A stretch of DNA of 64,000 nucleotides from Adiantum capillus-veneris (GCA_014529385.2 CM043958.1:151514793-151578792); one strand, 5' to 3'. Shown: positions 13,732-24,200, numbered from the stretch's first letter. The notes: a model not told the origin generated them from the sequence alone. Numbers and translations: made by a program.

Positions 13732-14379
13732 TCATTTGCTCTTGGTTTTCTGACTAGGTGTGTCTGTCTTTGGTCCATCATCTGTCTTTGGACTCGTGTC
13801 ACTTTCCGTGTTCTTTGTCTCTGGATTCTCATCAGCTTTCTTTTGAGCTTGTGCTCTCGTAACTACTTGAACTGGTACAACATTTTCATTTTCTGAGCTA
13901 CTAGGTAGCTGAACAATCCCTAATACATTTGTCGTGATTTTCCTGATTTGGTTTGGATTTTTCGGGTAATCCGGGATCAAGTGAGTGATTCCACACTCAA
14001 GACAATAGGCATTTACTTCAGTGATCTCCGTATGAGGACATTGTTTGACCAAGTGGTTGTCACGACTTTTGTGACAATCTGTCTCTGGTTGAGGAGATTC
14101 TTTTAGCATTTCCTCTTGGCTATAAGCAAGCTTTGACCTAAATAAGCCGCTATTTGCAATGAATCGCAATTTCCTTTCGTCCATTTCATACCTTCTTTCT
14201 TTTGACTGAAACCCATGAGGTGGAGGTTGTACCGGCCTCACCACTCCATGTGTTTCTCTCACATTTTGTTGCTCCGAAGGGTAGTACTCTCTTTGGTTGC
14301 TATACCAAATTGTAGCTGGTACTGACGTTGGTTTATTTGATGCTTCCATCATTGGCATGTATCTCATGTCTACCGGCAT
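13732..14379 (-). pseudogene. M1 nucleocapsid-like segment with two damaged zinc knuckles
   Basis: A 215-residue open stretch. CHKSRDNHLVKQC fits CX2CX4HX4C with Ser replacing the second Cys and one residue missing, and CLECGITHLIPDY fits it with Tyr replacing the last Cys. Such knuckles bind element RNA in gag. The downstream part is Ser/Thr/Asp/Lys-rich (KNTESDTSPKTDDGPKTDTP). Upstream, residues from 14691 to 14419 (SLFDDLVKRLIPLVRFDSGE) belong to the same frame across a TAG. Confidence 0.65.
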
Positions 14380-14731
14380 TCTAGCACCTGGCAGCGGAGG
14401 TTGTTGTCCTAAGACAAGCTATGGCCTTAAAACTCCTACTAGTCCTGGCGCATTCCCTGTAATGTATCTAGGTGGAGTAGGTGCTTCTGGAATAGGTTGT
14501 ACATACCTCTCCCTAGCATTTTCCATGCTATAATAGCACTCTTCCCCCGTATGGTTCGTCCATTTTCTCTCAATTTCACACCACTTCGGCTCTCCCGAAT
14601 CAAACCTTACAAGAGGAATCAACCTCTTGACCAAGTCGTCGAATAAGCTTTTCTTGATCAATAGGTGCCGTTGGCTTGGCAATGGACTCACTTATCTGTG
14701 AAACACTATGTTGAGAGGATGTGTCATCTCC

Positions 14732-15772
14732 TTAACTCTTTAAGTCCTTTTCTTTGTATGCCTCACAGTTATCCACTAGATAAAGAGCTTCTTTGATCAA
14801 CTCGTTTAGCGTCGTCCTCCTTATCATATGCAGATCCTTCTGAAGACCCTCATCTCTCATTCCCTGGATAAAGATCAACATCAGTCGTGCTTGCGTAGGT
14901 AATTCCGCTCTCGGACAGAGCTTAACATATCTCTTGAGCCGTAATGATGCTTTGCGTACTGATTCATACTCTTTCTGTTTGAATCTATGGATTTGTGAGA
15001 CCGTGTTGTGAGCAATGCCTTTTGGCGAGAATTCTTCAATAAACTCCTCGAACAACTCATCTAGGGTCTCAAAATCCCATTTTTCCACCGAGTCGAACCA
15101 TGTAGCTGCATCATCTTCTAGAGTCAATCCAAATCCCGCAAACTGTGTCGCAAAATCTGAAACTTCCTCTGCTCTAATCACTCTTCTAAAAGCAGTTACG
15201 TGATCTCTTGGATCTTTATCTCCGGAGTATTTTCTGTTTACCCATTTCTGGACTTGGGATGGTCTAACTCGTCGATTGTCTACAAGTCTAACCAGAGACT
15301 CTCCCAATCCTTCTCTCGTTATCGCTCTTGAAGGGAATCCTGGTGGCTCTCTTCTTGGAATTCGTATAGGAATTCTCGTGTTTGGTGGAGGCATTTGTGG
15401 TCCTTCATTGACCAAATATCCACCTCTTTCTAGTACAGTATGTGGATTTGTGCTTTCTACAACTCTGTATTCTCGTCCATACTTGTAGACAACTATAGAT
15501 CTCCATTGACAGTCCACTCCGTATGTGTAGACATATAAGAGCTTGTAATCCGTTATCTCTTCTAGGTATGGATCTGAGCACCTATAAAGACTGACCTCAT
15601 TGTCGTCAATGTATCTATATAGTCCTTCACTCTCATGACCAATCATCCAAACTCTCTCAACAAGATGGGTCTTTATCAATTGCAAGTTTGGAAGATCCAT
15701 TGTGGGAGGATATTCCTCTATCGTCGGGATCTCCAAGCTTGTGTAAGCTGCGTTTGAATCTAGGGTAGACAT
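14732..15772 (-). CDS. M1 Gag (capsid) protein
   Basis: A 346-residue intact ORF starting at ATG 15772. Residues 1-130 are acidic and Tyr-rich with no assigned domain. Residues 130-150 are Pro/Arg-rich (RIPIRIPRREPPGFPSR). Residues about 180-335 match the retrotransposon gag capsid pattern: KYSGDKDPRDHVTAFRR, GLTLEDDAATWFDS, FEEFIEEFSPK, KQKEYESVRKASLRLKRYVK, IFIQGMRDEGLQKDL. This protein would form the virus-like particle. It is the only undamaged gene of M1, and the first ORF after the 2.36-kb leader and PBS. Confidence 0.9.
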   Translation of the reverse strand: MSTLDSNAAYTSLEIPTIEEYPPTMDLPNLQLIKTHLVERVWMIGHESEGLYRYIDDNEVSLYRCSDPYLEEITDYKLLYVYTYGVDCQWRSIVVYKYGREYRVVESTNPHTVLERGGYLVNEGPQMPPPNTRIPIRIPRREPPGFPSRAITREGLGESLVRLVDNRRVRPSQVQKWVNRKYSGDKDPRDHVTAFRRVIRAEEVSDFATQFAGFGLTLEDDAATWFDSVEKWDFETLDELFEEFIEEFSPKGIAHNTVSQIHRFKQKEYESVRKASLRLKRYVKLCPRAELPTQARLMLIFIQGMRDEGLQKDLHMIRRTTLNELIKEALYLVDNCEAYKEKDLKS

Positions 15773-18135
15773 GATTTTTGGGCTTAAGAGCTTTTTCTTG
15801 GTTCAAGTAGACTTTGTCCACTGTGTTCAAGTGCTTTGGTTAGGGAAAAGTCGAAACTATGGCCAAAACCGCAACCATTTCGTCACAATTCTCGCAAATT
15901 GTCGCTTTTAGACACCCCTGACTTTCGGATGTATTTTGAGGCCTCAAACGACGTTTTTTTCAAAGTTGAACTAAGTGGTTCAAGTTTTGCTCTAAGATCT
16001 ATAGAACCGCTCTCAAGCTACGTTTTGATGTAAAAACTTTTCCGATCCGATACCATTTGTGAAACTTATGGCCAAAACAGTGAATTGCGGTTTAGAATGG
16101 TCAAAATGAGTCCAAATTCAATTTTGAAAAAAGATTTGGGATCTCTATGACACTGTGAACACTTCTGTATGGTCAAAATTACAGTTGGACCCTAAAACTG
16201 GCCTGGAGACATCCTACGCGTAGGATGTCTATATACTCAGAATTTAACAAAATTTGGTCCAGAGACTCCCCTCGAGTCTAGCAACACAATGGTATACTCA
16301 GAATTTCCTTTGGACCTAAAAATGGCCTTGAGACATCCTACACGTAGGATGTCTTTTTGCTCAGAATGACTTGAAATTTTCACCCCAACTTCTCCTTGAT
16401 GTGTTGATCACAGTGGTGTGCTCATAGGTTGGTTTGGAGTCCTAAATCAAGCTAGAGACATCCTACGCGTAGGATGTCTTTTTTCTCTGTTTCAGCTCAA
16501 ACTTGCACTGTAGCTTCTTCTTGATGTGCTTAACTCACAGATATTTTTACTTTTTGATTCTCACACCTATAGGTTGGTCAAATGATCCAGAAGCCTGATG
16601 TCTGTTCTGATGAATTCCCAAGACAAATCAACTCCAAATTGGACCAAAATTGACTAGGAGGCTTGCCTAAGGCTAATACAACACCCTGCTATGTCCACAG
16701 TTTGAATTTGGCCTCTAAATCATGCCTTAGACATCCTACGCGTAGGATGTCTAACTGCTCAGAATTGCCCCAAATTTGAACCACAGACTCTCCTTAAGGT
16801 GCTGATCACTGTGGTATGCTCAGAATTTTGTTTAGAGTCCAAAATCACACAGAAGACATCCTATGCGTAAGATGTCTTTTTGGCCTATTTGACCCCAGAC
16901 TTGTCCCACAGCTTCCCCTTGATGTCAGCAACCCAGTGGTATGCTTAGAATTTGGTTTGGATGTCAAAAGACCCCAAAACTAGCTATCCTTGCCTTTTTC
17001 AGTCAAAAGTGCTAAAGTCCGCTCAATCTTCCCTTTCACTGACCCAAATGAAATGAAATTTATCACATGCACTCAATACAACATTTAGAACATGCCTATG
17101 GAGTCATCCTATGGTTTGGTCTCAAAAATTATGCCTTGGGCACAATTTGGGTAGGATGTCTAGCAATTCTTGTCTTTTGGCTTTGATCTGTCAAAATTTG
17201 GTCAAATTTCCACTTTCCAAGTGAAAATAGGGTAAAACCTACCTTCTGAACACACTAGTAACCTCAGATTTTCAAAATTTCCACTAGATCACCCTGTAGA
17301 CATCCTATGCGTAGGATGTCTACTGCTAAGTTTTTGAGACTAAAGTGTCCCTGATGCTTCCTTATGCTCTCAGCAAGTGCAAGTATGCTTCGCAATTGCA
17401 AAAACATGCAAAAATCACTCAATTTAAGCCTTTGCTGAAATTTTACTTTTTCTGACTCCGCCTTTTGGCTTTTGGTCAACAAAAATAGGGAAAAACACCC
17501 AAGTCAATATGTTACTAGGGTAAAACCTACCCTCTGAACCCACTGGTGCAGTCAGAATTTTCAAATTTGGTCTCTAGAACCCCTTTGAGACATCCTATGC
17601 GTAGGATGTCTATGTTTATAGAATTGCAGGTTTTCTTCATAGAACCCTTGCAAATGCTCTTTTATATGCACAGCATCACTCAGTAATACAAAAATATCCA
17701 CAAAAGCTTGTTTACTGCATTTTTACCCTCAAAAGCACACTTTTCCGTGATTTCAAATGCAATCAAGCACTTTAGCAAATAATTCAATGTTGAATAGCTC
17801 TAGATCAGAATCGGATCACTTACCTAAAGCTACTCCTACAAATCATATGGGGTTTTGCATCTATGAGTAGAAAAACGCTTCACTGCCACACACGGACTAG
17901 TAACCGCTTTTATCACCGCACAAATCACTCGACCACCAACAACTACTCTAATCCACAGATCCTAACTAAACCTATCTAGTCGCAGACCCTCGGCAAGACA
18001 CACGCTTCCTGGCTATCCACTTGATTGTGGAATATCATCTTCCGGATCCACTTAAGAAAAACGCTTTCTTTAGCCGAAACTAAATCAAGCAACCATCACA
18101 TGAGTGTTAGTAGGAAACCTACTTAGGTCCTTATG
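15773..18135 (-). other. M1 leader (5' untranslated region)
   Basis: Between the PBS and the gag ATG lie 2.36 kb without coding signal. The part 16.1-17.7 kb is built from diverged ~125-bp tandem repeats, each carrying a 22-bp palindrome (separate entry). Flanking phrases such as TGGTATGCTCAGAATTT and TTTGGACCTAAAA recur. 17.65-18.13 kb and 15.77-16.1 kb have no repeats that I can see. Confidence 0.7.
16208..17610. repeat. Array of a 22-bp palindrome in ~125-bp tandem repeats
   Basis: Seven copies of a self-complementary 22-mer (left arm GACATCCTACG, right arm its exact reverse complement) lie at 16208-16229, 16332-16353, 16457-16478, 16730-16751, 16855-16876, 17299-17320 and 17589-17610. 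A half-site (GTAGGATGTC) is at 17151-17160. Spacings are 124, 125, 273, 125, 444 and 290 bp. Copies 1, 3 and 4 are perfect. Copy 2 has one change, copy 5 two, and copies 6-7 share CCTATGCG for CCTACGCG. The palindromes are far better conserved than the sequence between them. In RNA each could form a 9-bp hairpin with a CGCG loop. Confidence 0.95.
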
Positions 18136-18154
18136 TCCCCGGCAGCGGCGCCAA
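18136..18154 (-). promoter_or_regulatory. Primer-binding site of M1 (Asp-tRNA type)
   Basis: On the minus strand TTGGCGCCGCTGCCGGGGA follows directly after the LTR end CCAACA. TGGCGCCG(T)TGCCGGGGA-type sites, complementary to the tRNA-Asp 3' end, are typical of Athila/Tat-like plant elements. One base differs from the common form. Confidence 0.85.
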
Positions 18155-18184
18155 TGTTGGACGGGAGCGACTCACACACCCATG
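18155..18184 (-). repeat. M1 5' LTR remnant (30 bp)
   Basis: The terminal 30 bp, starting TGTTGGACGGG on the + strand, is identical to 7762-7791. Beyond 18184 the sequence becomes copia LTR-like, so the rest of the 5' LTR is deleted or displaced. Confidence 0.85.
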
Positions 18185-18554
18185 TTGTGTGCCTTAAGCT
18201 TCCTTCGTCTTCTCCAAGTTGTGTGTGTTTTCCTGCAACCCTAATTCACAATTGGTATTAGAGTAGGTTGCATCCTCCCGAGATTAGTTGCCAGCAGCAC
18301 CACCAGCACACACCTGCTCACTTTCTTCAACTTTTGTGAGCTTTGGCAAGCGTTTGCAACTCATTTTGGCCTCCATTTCCACTACAAGCAGTACTGCGCA
18401 CGCTATTTTGTCATTTTGTGCAGAAATTTTGTCAGTGCCATTTTTTGCATAACAGGTCCCTTACAGTCTTCTACGGTTTGTGCTAAATAGCGCATGTTGT
18501 TCCCGCTTTCTTTCTCCTCTTTTTGGGCAGTTTTCACATCAGGTGCAGCATTTA

Positions 18555-19450
18555 CTATGGCTAACAACCACACAGATGTGTTCAAGATGTTTATGTGCTG
18601 AGGACAGATTGGATGGGGACAATTACTCTATGTGGGCTTATATGATGCAACATGTTCATGTGTCGAAGGGAGTTTGGAACATTGTGCAGGGCATTGATGT
18701 ACGTCCTGGTTCTGAGGATACAGGCGATGTTGAGGATGTTGCAGGTCTTGCTGCAAGGATTGTTGTTGGCATAGTTGTTTTGCCTACAATTGAGCGAGCT
18801 CATTGGGATGTAAAAGATACGCAGGCTCAGCATTGATTGCAGTCTATGAAGCACACTATTGCTCCTCACATTCGTTCAGCAAAATCAATAAAACAAGCTT
18901 GGGATATTCTAGTTGGTCTTTATGCAAGTCGCAATGAGGCAAAATTTGCATTGTTGCGTAAAGAGCTGGAGTCAAAGATTATGCATGAGGAAGATGATAT
19001 GGACACTTTCATTGTTGGTGTCAAGGATATCATTGAGCAACTCATTTCTGCGAGCAAAGTGATTTATGACAGTTCCCTTGTACAGACTGTTCTTGATGCT
19101 TTGCCAAATTCTTTCTAGAGTTTTGCTTGTACTTGGAGACTTATGACCCAAGGAAATCCAGAAGTTGTCAATTTTGATGCATTATGCCCATTGCTACTGC
19201 AAGAGTCACTTTCTAAAAAATATAGGACTAGACAGCGTGCAATTGAACATGCCTTTATTGTTGCTCAAAGAAAAGGTGGTAGCAATGTAGCCACTTCTCA
19301 TGGTTCTTCTACGAGTGGTAAATCACATGTTCCTAATGCTTCTGCTGCAACAATTCGTCTGGGAATTCTAGTGAAAAGGGAAAAAAGAAGATGCGTTGCC
19401 ATTATTGCAAAGATAATGATCACTTGATCGAGCAATGTCCTAAGTTGAAG
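18555..19450 (+). pseudogene. Copia Gag with CCHC zinc knuckle
   Basis: LDGDNYSMWAYMMQHVH at about 18608 is the copia gag start block. It continues with SIKQAWDILVGLYASRNEAK, LRKELESKIMHEEDDMDTFI and SSLVQTVLDALPNSF, the standard gag capsid region. The knuckle CHYCKDNDHLIEQC (CX2CX4HX4C, all four ligands intact) lies at about 19394-19435. Three breaks split it (frameshift near 18590, stops at 18835 and 19117). Gag packages element RNA. Confidence 0.88.
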
Positions 19451-19629
19451 GCAAAAGAGGCTAAGAAGAAAGAGGTTGGTTCCACTACAAATGCAGCTAT
19501 TGTTGAGTCTTCTATGAAAGGAGACTGTGATGTTGATGCTGACGTTGTGCAGAATGGGCTTTTAGTACAGAGTGCACTTATGATCCTTCTGCCCCATGAT
19601 GCATGCATGTCAGTTGCTGTAGATTCACA

Positions 19630-20002
19630 TGTGTGATATTTTGACAATGGTGCTACAAAGCACATTACCTCACATCGTGATTTCTTCACCTCTCTTGAGT
19701 CTGTCCCTCATGGGAATTCAATTACTTGTGCCAACAATGCCTCTTATCCGGTTCAGGGAGTTGGAAAGATTGTGCTTACGGCTGCAAATGGCCAATCTTT
19801 CACACTTGTTGATGCACTTTATGTACATGGGATCAAGAAGAATCTTTTGTATGTATTTGCACTTGCTAGACTTGGACTTGTAGTCAAGTTTGTGGATGAC
19901 AGATGTACGGTACATGATCTCAGTTTTGGTGATGAAATTGGTGCATCTGGAATTTTATGTCGTGGGTTGTATAACCTCACTCTGTATGACAAGTGTGGGT
20001 AA
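19630..20002 (+). pseudogene. Copia aspartic protease
   Basis: The frame reads stop-YFDNGATKHIT at about 19636-19668, matching W-x-x-D-S-G-A-T-x-H with Trp changed to a stop (TGA for TGG) and Asn for Ser. It then gives ANNASYPVQGVGKIVLTAAN and VDALYVHGIKKNLLYVFALA, the second conserved block of copia proteases. The stop at the conserved Trp suggests a point mutation. Confidence 0.85.
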
Positions 20003-20020
20003 AATTTTGCAAATGCAGTT

Positions 20021-20487
20021 GTGGATTCTAAGGCTATTTCAGATACAAAACTTTTGCATGCACGTTTTGAACATGTGAATTTTGCCAATTTGCTGGGTTT
20101 GCAGAAATCTGATATGGTTGCTTCTTTGTTGTCTCTTGAAGCACCTGTCAAACATGTTTGTGAAGGCTTTATTTTGGGTAAGTTGCAGCATTCTAAGATT
20201 CCGAAGGATGGTTCAGCTAGAGCCACATGCAGGTTGCAACTTGTGCATAGTGATGTTTGTGTGCCCATGCAAACTCCATCCTTGGGAAATTACCTATACT
20301 TCGCAACTTTCATTGATGATTACTCCAAGCACGCATGAGTATATCCGTTTAAAGCTAAGTGCGAAGTATTTATGTGCTTCAAAAAATTTCTAGCTATGGC
20401 TGAAAATGTCTTGAAATGTACTATGGGCACCCTCCATTCTGATCGAGGGGGGGAGTATATGCCTCATTTATGTATGCAACACGAGGC
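20021..20487 (+). pseudogene. Copia pre-integrase and partial integrase core
   Basis: LLHARFEHVNFANL and HVCEGFILGKLQ are the HHCC zinc-binding pre-integrase, with the second Cys replaced by Phe. LQLVHSDVCVPMQTPSLGNY holds the first catalytic Asp, FIDDYSKHA leads to a TGA, and TLHSDRGGEYM holds the second Asp. The third catalytic residue and everything after are lost because the LTR at 20497 replaces them. Confidence 0.88.
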
Positions 20488-20496
20488 CGGATATTT

Positions 20497-21890
20497 TGTC
20501 ATAAATCTAATATTTAACAACCCAAATGATTTTCTCATATTAAATTGATCATTTAATGTGGGAGAATAAACAAGAACAAGGGTTAGGATATACACATGTG
20601 CTTATGGATATATCTAAACACAGGGCCAAAGTAAAAGGGTCCAAATGAGAGATGGTCTGTCAAAGAGCAATGCTACCTAATGGAGCTTAAAGACCTTAGG
20701 ATTAGCTTCATTAAAGACCTCCATAGGTTAGTGTTAAAAAGCCATTTGACCTTAGGCACCTTAGGCAAGCTAGGGTTGTGCTTGAGGTGAACCCCAGCCC
20801 AATCTTGAGGTGCTTGTTGTGCTTGCTGACTAAGGTGCTTGAGGTGCTTGTCATGCTTTGCTGACTAAGGTGCTTGTCGTGCTTGATGACAAGGGTGCTT
20901 GAGGTGCTTGTCGTGCTTGAGGTGCTAGGGCTAAGCTTGATATGGGAGCCTTCTCCAAGCTTGATAGAGTTGAGCTTAAGGTGGGAACCTTCTCCAATCA
21001 TGAGGGGCTTAAGGTGTTCCAAAAGTCAAAAAGGATCCCTACAAGGAGGGGGCGAGTCCTATAAGTAGGGGCAAGAGAGAGAGAACATGCACACCCTCAC
21101 ACAAGGGAAGCCTAGTCCAAGGAGGCAACAAGGACACATGTCAAGTTCCTCTCCATGTTGCCCTCATAAGGTGCCTAAAGCCTATTGGTTGGCCTCTCAA
21201 GGGGCCCAATGATAATTTAGCTAATTTAATTAATTGTGTATGCATTTATCAAGTTCTCTCTCTCAAAGGGGAAAGGGGCACAATTGTCCCAAGGCTAGCA
21301 TGCTTGCTTGATATGCACTCTGCATGTGATTGGCTAGGCTTGAAGGGGTCCAATGAGCTTCCACCATGAGCTAGAAGAGGGGGTCGACCAAAGCAAGGAG
21401 GGGGCTAGCTTGGGGGGGTATACTCTCCCACACACACACTCTCTCATCGTGTGAGGTGCAAAGTGAAAGAGCTCCATCTCCTTCTCGAAGCTTGTTGAGA
21501 AGTTGAGAGTCTACACCAACACTCTTGGCTATGGAATGCAAATCTATGCTTCAATGCTTAAGCTTGCCATCTTCTTCATCTTCATTACTATGTTATTATG
21601 CTATGCTAAGCAAAGAAGAGTGATGATAAGTGAGGAACTATTTCTTTCTCCTATGAATGCTTCTCCTTCCTCTTCCCTACCCTCATTCCCCACTAGCTAT
21701 CTCCACCTTTAAAGGTGTTTGAGGACTTGGGACTAATGTTGGGGATGGTTAACGTTGTTTACAAAGGATTATGTTATGCTTGTGATGCATGAAGTTTCCC
21801 ATCTTTATTGCATCACCTAGGTCACAAGGAACACAAAGCTTGTATTGTACCAAGTCTCTCTTGATGGGAGAATCTAATGCCAAGCATGCA
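20497..21890 (+). repeat. Gypsy family LTR copy 1 (3'-truncated)
   Basis: It begins TGTCATAAATCTAATATTT and matches the LTRs at 26654-28255 and 33810-35420 (shared: CCCAAATGATTTTCTCATA, GAGATGGTCT.CCAAAGAGCA, CTCCATCTCCTTCTC, TTGTACCAAGTCTCTCTT). Similarity stops near 21890, roughly 220 bp before the expected end. It starts abruptly inside the copia integrase with no PPT before it. Confidence 0.85.
20790..20935. repeat. Minisatellite inside LTR copy 1
   Basis: Repeats of GGTGCTTGAGGTGCTTGTCG and TGCTTGCTGACTAA (unit about 30-40 bp, about four copies). The same place in the other two LTR copies has a single GGTGCTTGAGGTG, so the expansion is specific to this copy. Confidence 0.85.
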
Positions 21891-22049
21891 TTTTTGCATT
21901 GGTGTGTGTGTGAGGGTAGACTAGAGGGTAGATAAGAAGGTCACAGAGTTCTCTAAAGCACAAGAGTCCCTTGCTACCCATGAGAAAGTCTATAGAGGGC
22001 AATGATGGTGATGGATATTAGTACTCCAACATGTCATAACATTAGTATC

Positions 22050-23080
22050 TCTTTCCAATGCCTCAATTTAGCCCATGCAAAGCTTTCAATATAGCATGTC
22101 AACTCTTGGACCTCGTTCATTGCAAGATAGGCACAGAGCATATCTATTTCAAGAAAGCTTTGTGCCATTTTCATTGGATGCAATGGAAAGGCCTCTCTCT
22201 AGATGCAATCACCTATGCTTGCATCTCCAAGGCATGGCAATGGGACTGTGTGCTTTTTTTTTTGGTCCAAAATGTTGCATCCAAGAATGCAATGCATTGG
22301 TTGATATGTATGCAAAATGTGGTGCCCTTATGAGAGCACAAAAGGCCATTGATGGGATTTTTGTAGTAAATTTGATTGCACGATATGCCAAACATGGATG
22401 TAACAAAGAATCTCAGCCTTGTTTTTCCTCATTGCAAAGGAAATACATTTCTCTATACGAAATCACCTACACTTGCACCTTTAAAGGACAAGCGTATGTT
22501 TGCACCTTGAATGGCCTTACGCAAAACCTTATAGGCATGAGAGAATTTATGATGAGATTAATAGTCATGGGATCTTGGAGAAAGGTGTTAGCCTTGGTGG
22601 TGCTTATTGATATGTATGCCAAATGTGGCATTATCACAAAAGAAAAAACAATTCTTGACTATCATCCTCTCTAGGATGTTTTTCCCTCAACCTCCCTTGG
22701 AGTGTGTTGATTGCATCTTCAAGTACTAGCAAGGAGGCTATGTGTTATGTGCTTGTTGTCCAAAATGTTGTGTCTTTAGACCGTTTCATTTTGCAGGATA
22801 TACCAAGTATGGCTATAGCAAGAAGCTCTATGCTAATTTAAACACATGTGAAAGAAATCCCTCCATCTAGATGTAATGATGTATGCTTGCACTTTGAATG
22901 GTCATACACAAAACCTTCATAGGGGTGAGAGAATTCACGATGAGGTTGTAGTGGGGGTTGTTGGAAAAACATATTGTGCACGCGTGTTGCTCAATATGTA
23001 TGCAAAATGTGGTGCCCTCACAAAAGCACAAAAAGTTGCTGATGAGCTTTCTATACATAGTTTCATCTATTGGGAGTAAC
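22050..23080 (+). pseudogene. PPR (pentatricopeptide repeat) gene fragments
   Basis: Three hits of the plant PLS-type PPR signature occur on +: NALVDMYAKCGALMRAQKAI then LIARYAKHGCNKES (22289-22410), LIDMYAKCGIITKEK (22604-22650), and HRGERIHDEV… CARVLLNMYAKCGALTKAQK (22919-23035). PPR proteins bind organellar RNA and each repeat is about 35 residues. Here only scattered repeats remain, separated by stops and frameshifts, with no start, targeting peptide or E/DYW tail. The pieces look like parts of two diverged copies of the same region in series. It is a pseudogene, possibly carried in by an element. Confidence 0.85.
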
Positions 23081-23087
23081 ATATAGA

Positions 23088-24200
23088 TTACTCACATTGA
23101 TGAGGAGATTTAGGATTGGTGAGTGAGGAGGATACACCAGCCTAAAATCAACATGCACATTGTCATGCTGTGGCACGTGCATCATGTGAAACTAAAAATA
23201 TCTATCTCTCACTCTTAATGCTTTTGTTATGTGACACCAAGTGCTATAATGTACATAGTGTGATATATGTGAAGATGGATGCTACAACTGTAGTCGTGTA
23301 CATACCTCGTCAGGAAGGCGAGGCCCTGTACATGGCATTGATGCGTATTTTATAACATTAGAACATGCCTAATTTGTTTCAAAAATGTACATATGTCAAG
23401 CGCACTGGGATGTCACACTCGTTTCACCTAGAAAGTTCAATGTGGACAATCTGGTCCAAAAATACCAGGTTTTGTGCGTTGCCACAAATGAGTGTCCAAA
23501 GTGCTTGCCAAGTGGGAAAATGATGTTCAACATGTAATTTGATACCAAGGGGATTTTCCCACAACTTTATGGATTTTTTGGCTCGTTTGGGCTTTTTACG
23601 CAAAAAGGACATTTTTGGGTTAAAAATGGGCAAAAATTCATTACTCACATTATTGAGGAGATTTTGGATTGGTAAGTAATGAGGATACACTAGCCTAAAA
23701 TCAACATGCACATTGTCATGTCGTGGCACGTGCATCATGTGAAACTAATGATATCTACGTCTCACTCTCAATGCTTTTGTTATGTGACAGCAAGTGCTAT
23801 AATGTACATAGTGTGATATATGCGAAAATGGATGCCATAGTTGTAGTCATGTACATACCTCATCGGGAAGGCGAGGCCCTGTACATGTCATTGATGCGTG
23901 TTTTATCACATTAAAACATGCCGTATTTGCTTCAAAAATGTACATATGTCAAGCGCACTGGGATGTCACACTCGTTTCACCTAGAAAGTTCAATGTGGAC
24001 AATTTGGTCCAAAAATTCGAGGTTTTGTGTGTTGCCATAAATAACGTGTCCAAAGTGCTTGCTAAGTGGGAAAATGAGGTTCAACATGTAATTTGATACC
24101 AAGGGGATTTTCCCGCAATTTTAGGGATTTTTTCAGCTCGTTTGGGCTTTTTGCGCGCAAGAAAGGGTATTTTTTTGTAAAAATTGGGCAAAAAGTCCAT
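23088..24200. repeat. 553-bp tandem duplication of unknown sequence
   Basis: Unit 1 begins at 23088 and unit 2 at 23641 (TTACTCACAT… GGAGATTT.GGATTGGT). They match to the end of unit 2 near 24200 with only scattered substitutions and small indels (for example ATGCACATTGTCATG, GGGAAGGCGAGGCCCTGTAC, CAAGCGCACTGGGATGTCAC). No coding function is recognised; short frames in both copies are similar but not conserved to the stop. Confidence 0.92.

Larger units (their letters stand above)
10846..14691 (-). pseudogene. M1 second ORF: zinc knuckles, protease, W-x-P-K tail (six in-frame stops)
   Basis: From 14691 to 10846 one minus-strand frame stays open for about 1280 codons except for six stops (14416-14418 TAG, ~13729 TGA, ~12781 TGA, ~12118 TGA, ~11350 TGA, 11119-11121 TAG). 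Between them the frame is coherent: a linker, damaged zinc knuckles, a basic/coiled-coil segment (KARKTRRKARREREQKSIAK), an aspartic protease, an acidic segment and a W-x-P-K repeat tail. There is no RT. It begins about 40 bp after the gag stop in another frame, so gag and this ORF are separate or joined by frameshift. Every stop is one C-to-T change from CAG or CGA, and no TAA occurs. It ends with TAG at 10846-10848. Confidence 0.75.
18185..20496 (+). mobile_element. Truncated Ty1/copia element
   Basis: An LTR 3' end (…CCTAATTCACA to 18254) is followed by AT and TGGTATTAGAGT at 18257, a one-base variant of the initiator-Met PBS. Gag (UBN2 type), zinc knuckle, protease, pre-integrase and the start of the integrase core follow in order on +. 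The element is cut at about 20490 by an LTR of another family and has no RT. Single stops interrupt gag and integrase. Confidence 0.9.

Noticed and set aside
16208-17610. CRISPR-like array (22-bp repeats with ~100-bp spacers)
   Set aside because: The spacers are themselves diverged tandem repeats, spacing is irregular, and the context is a plant retroelement leader; no cas genes.
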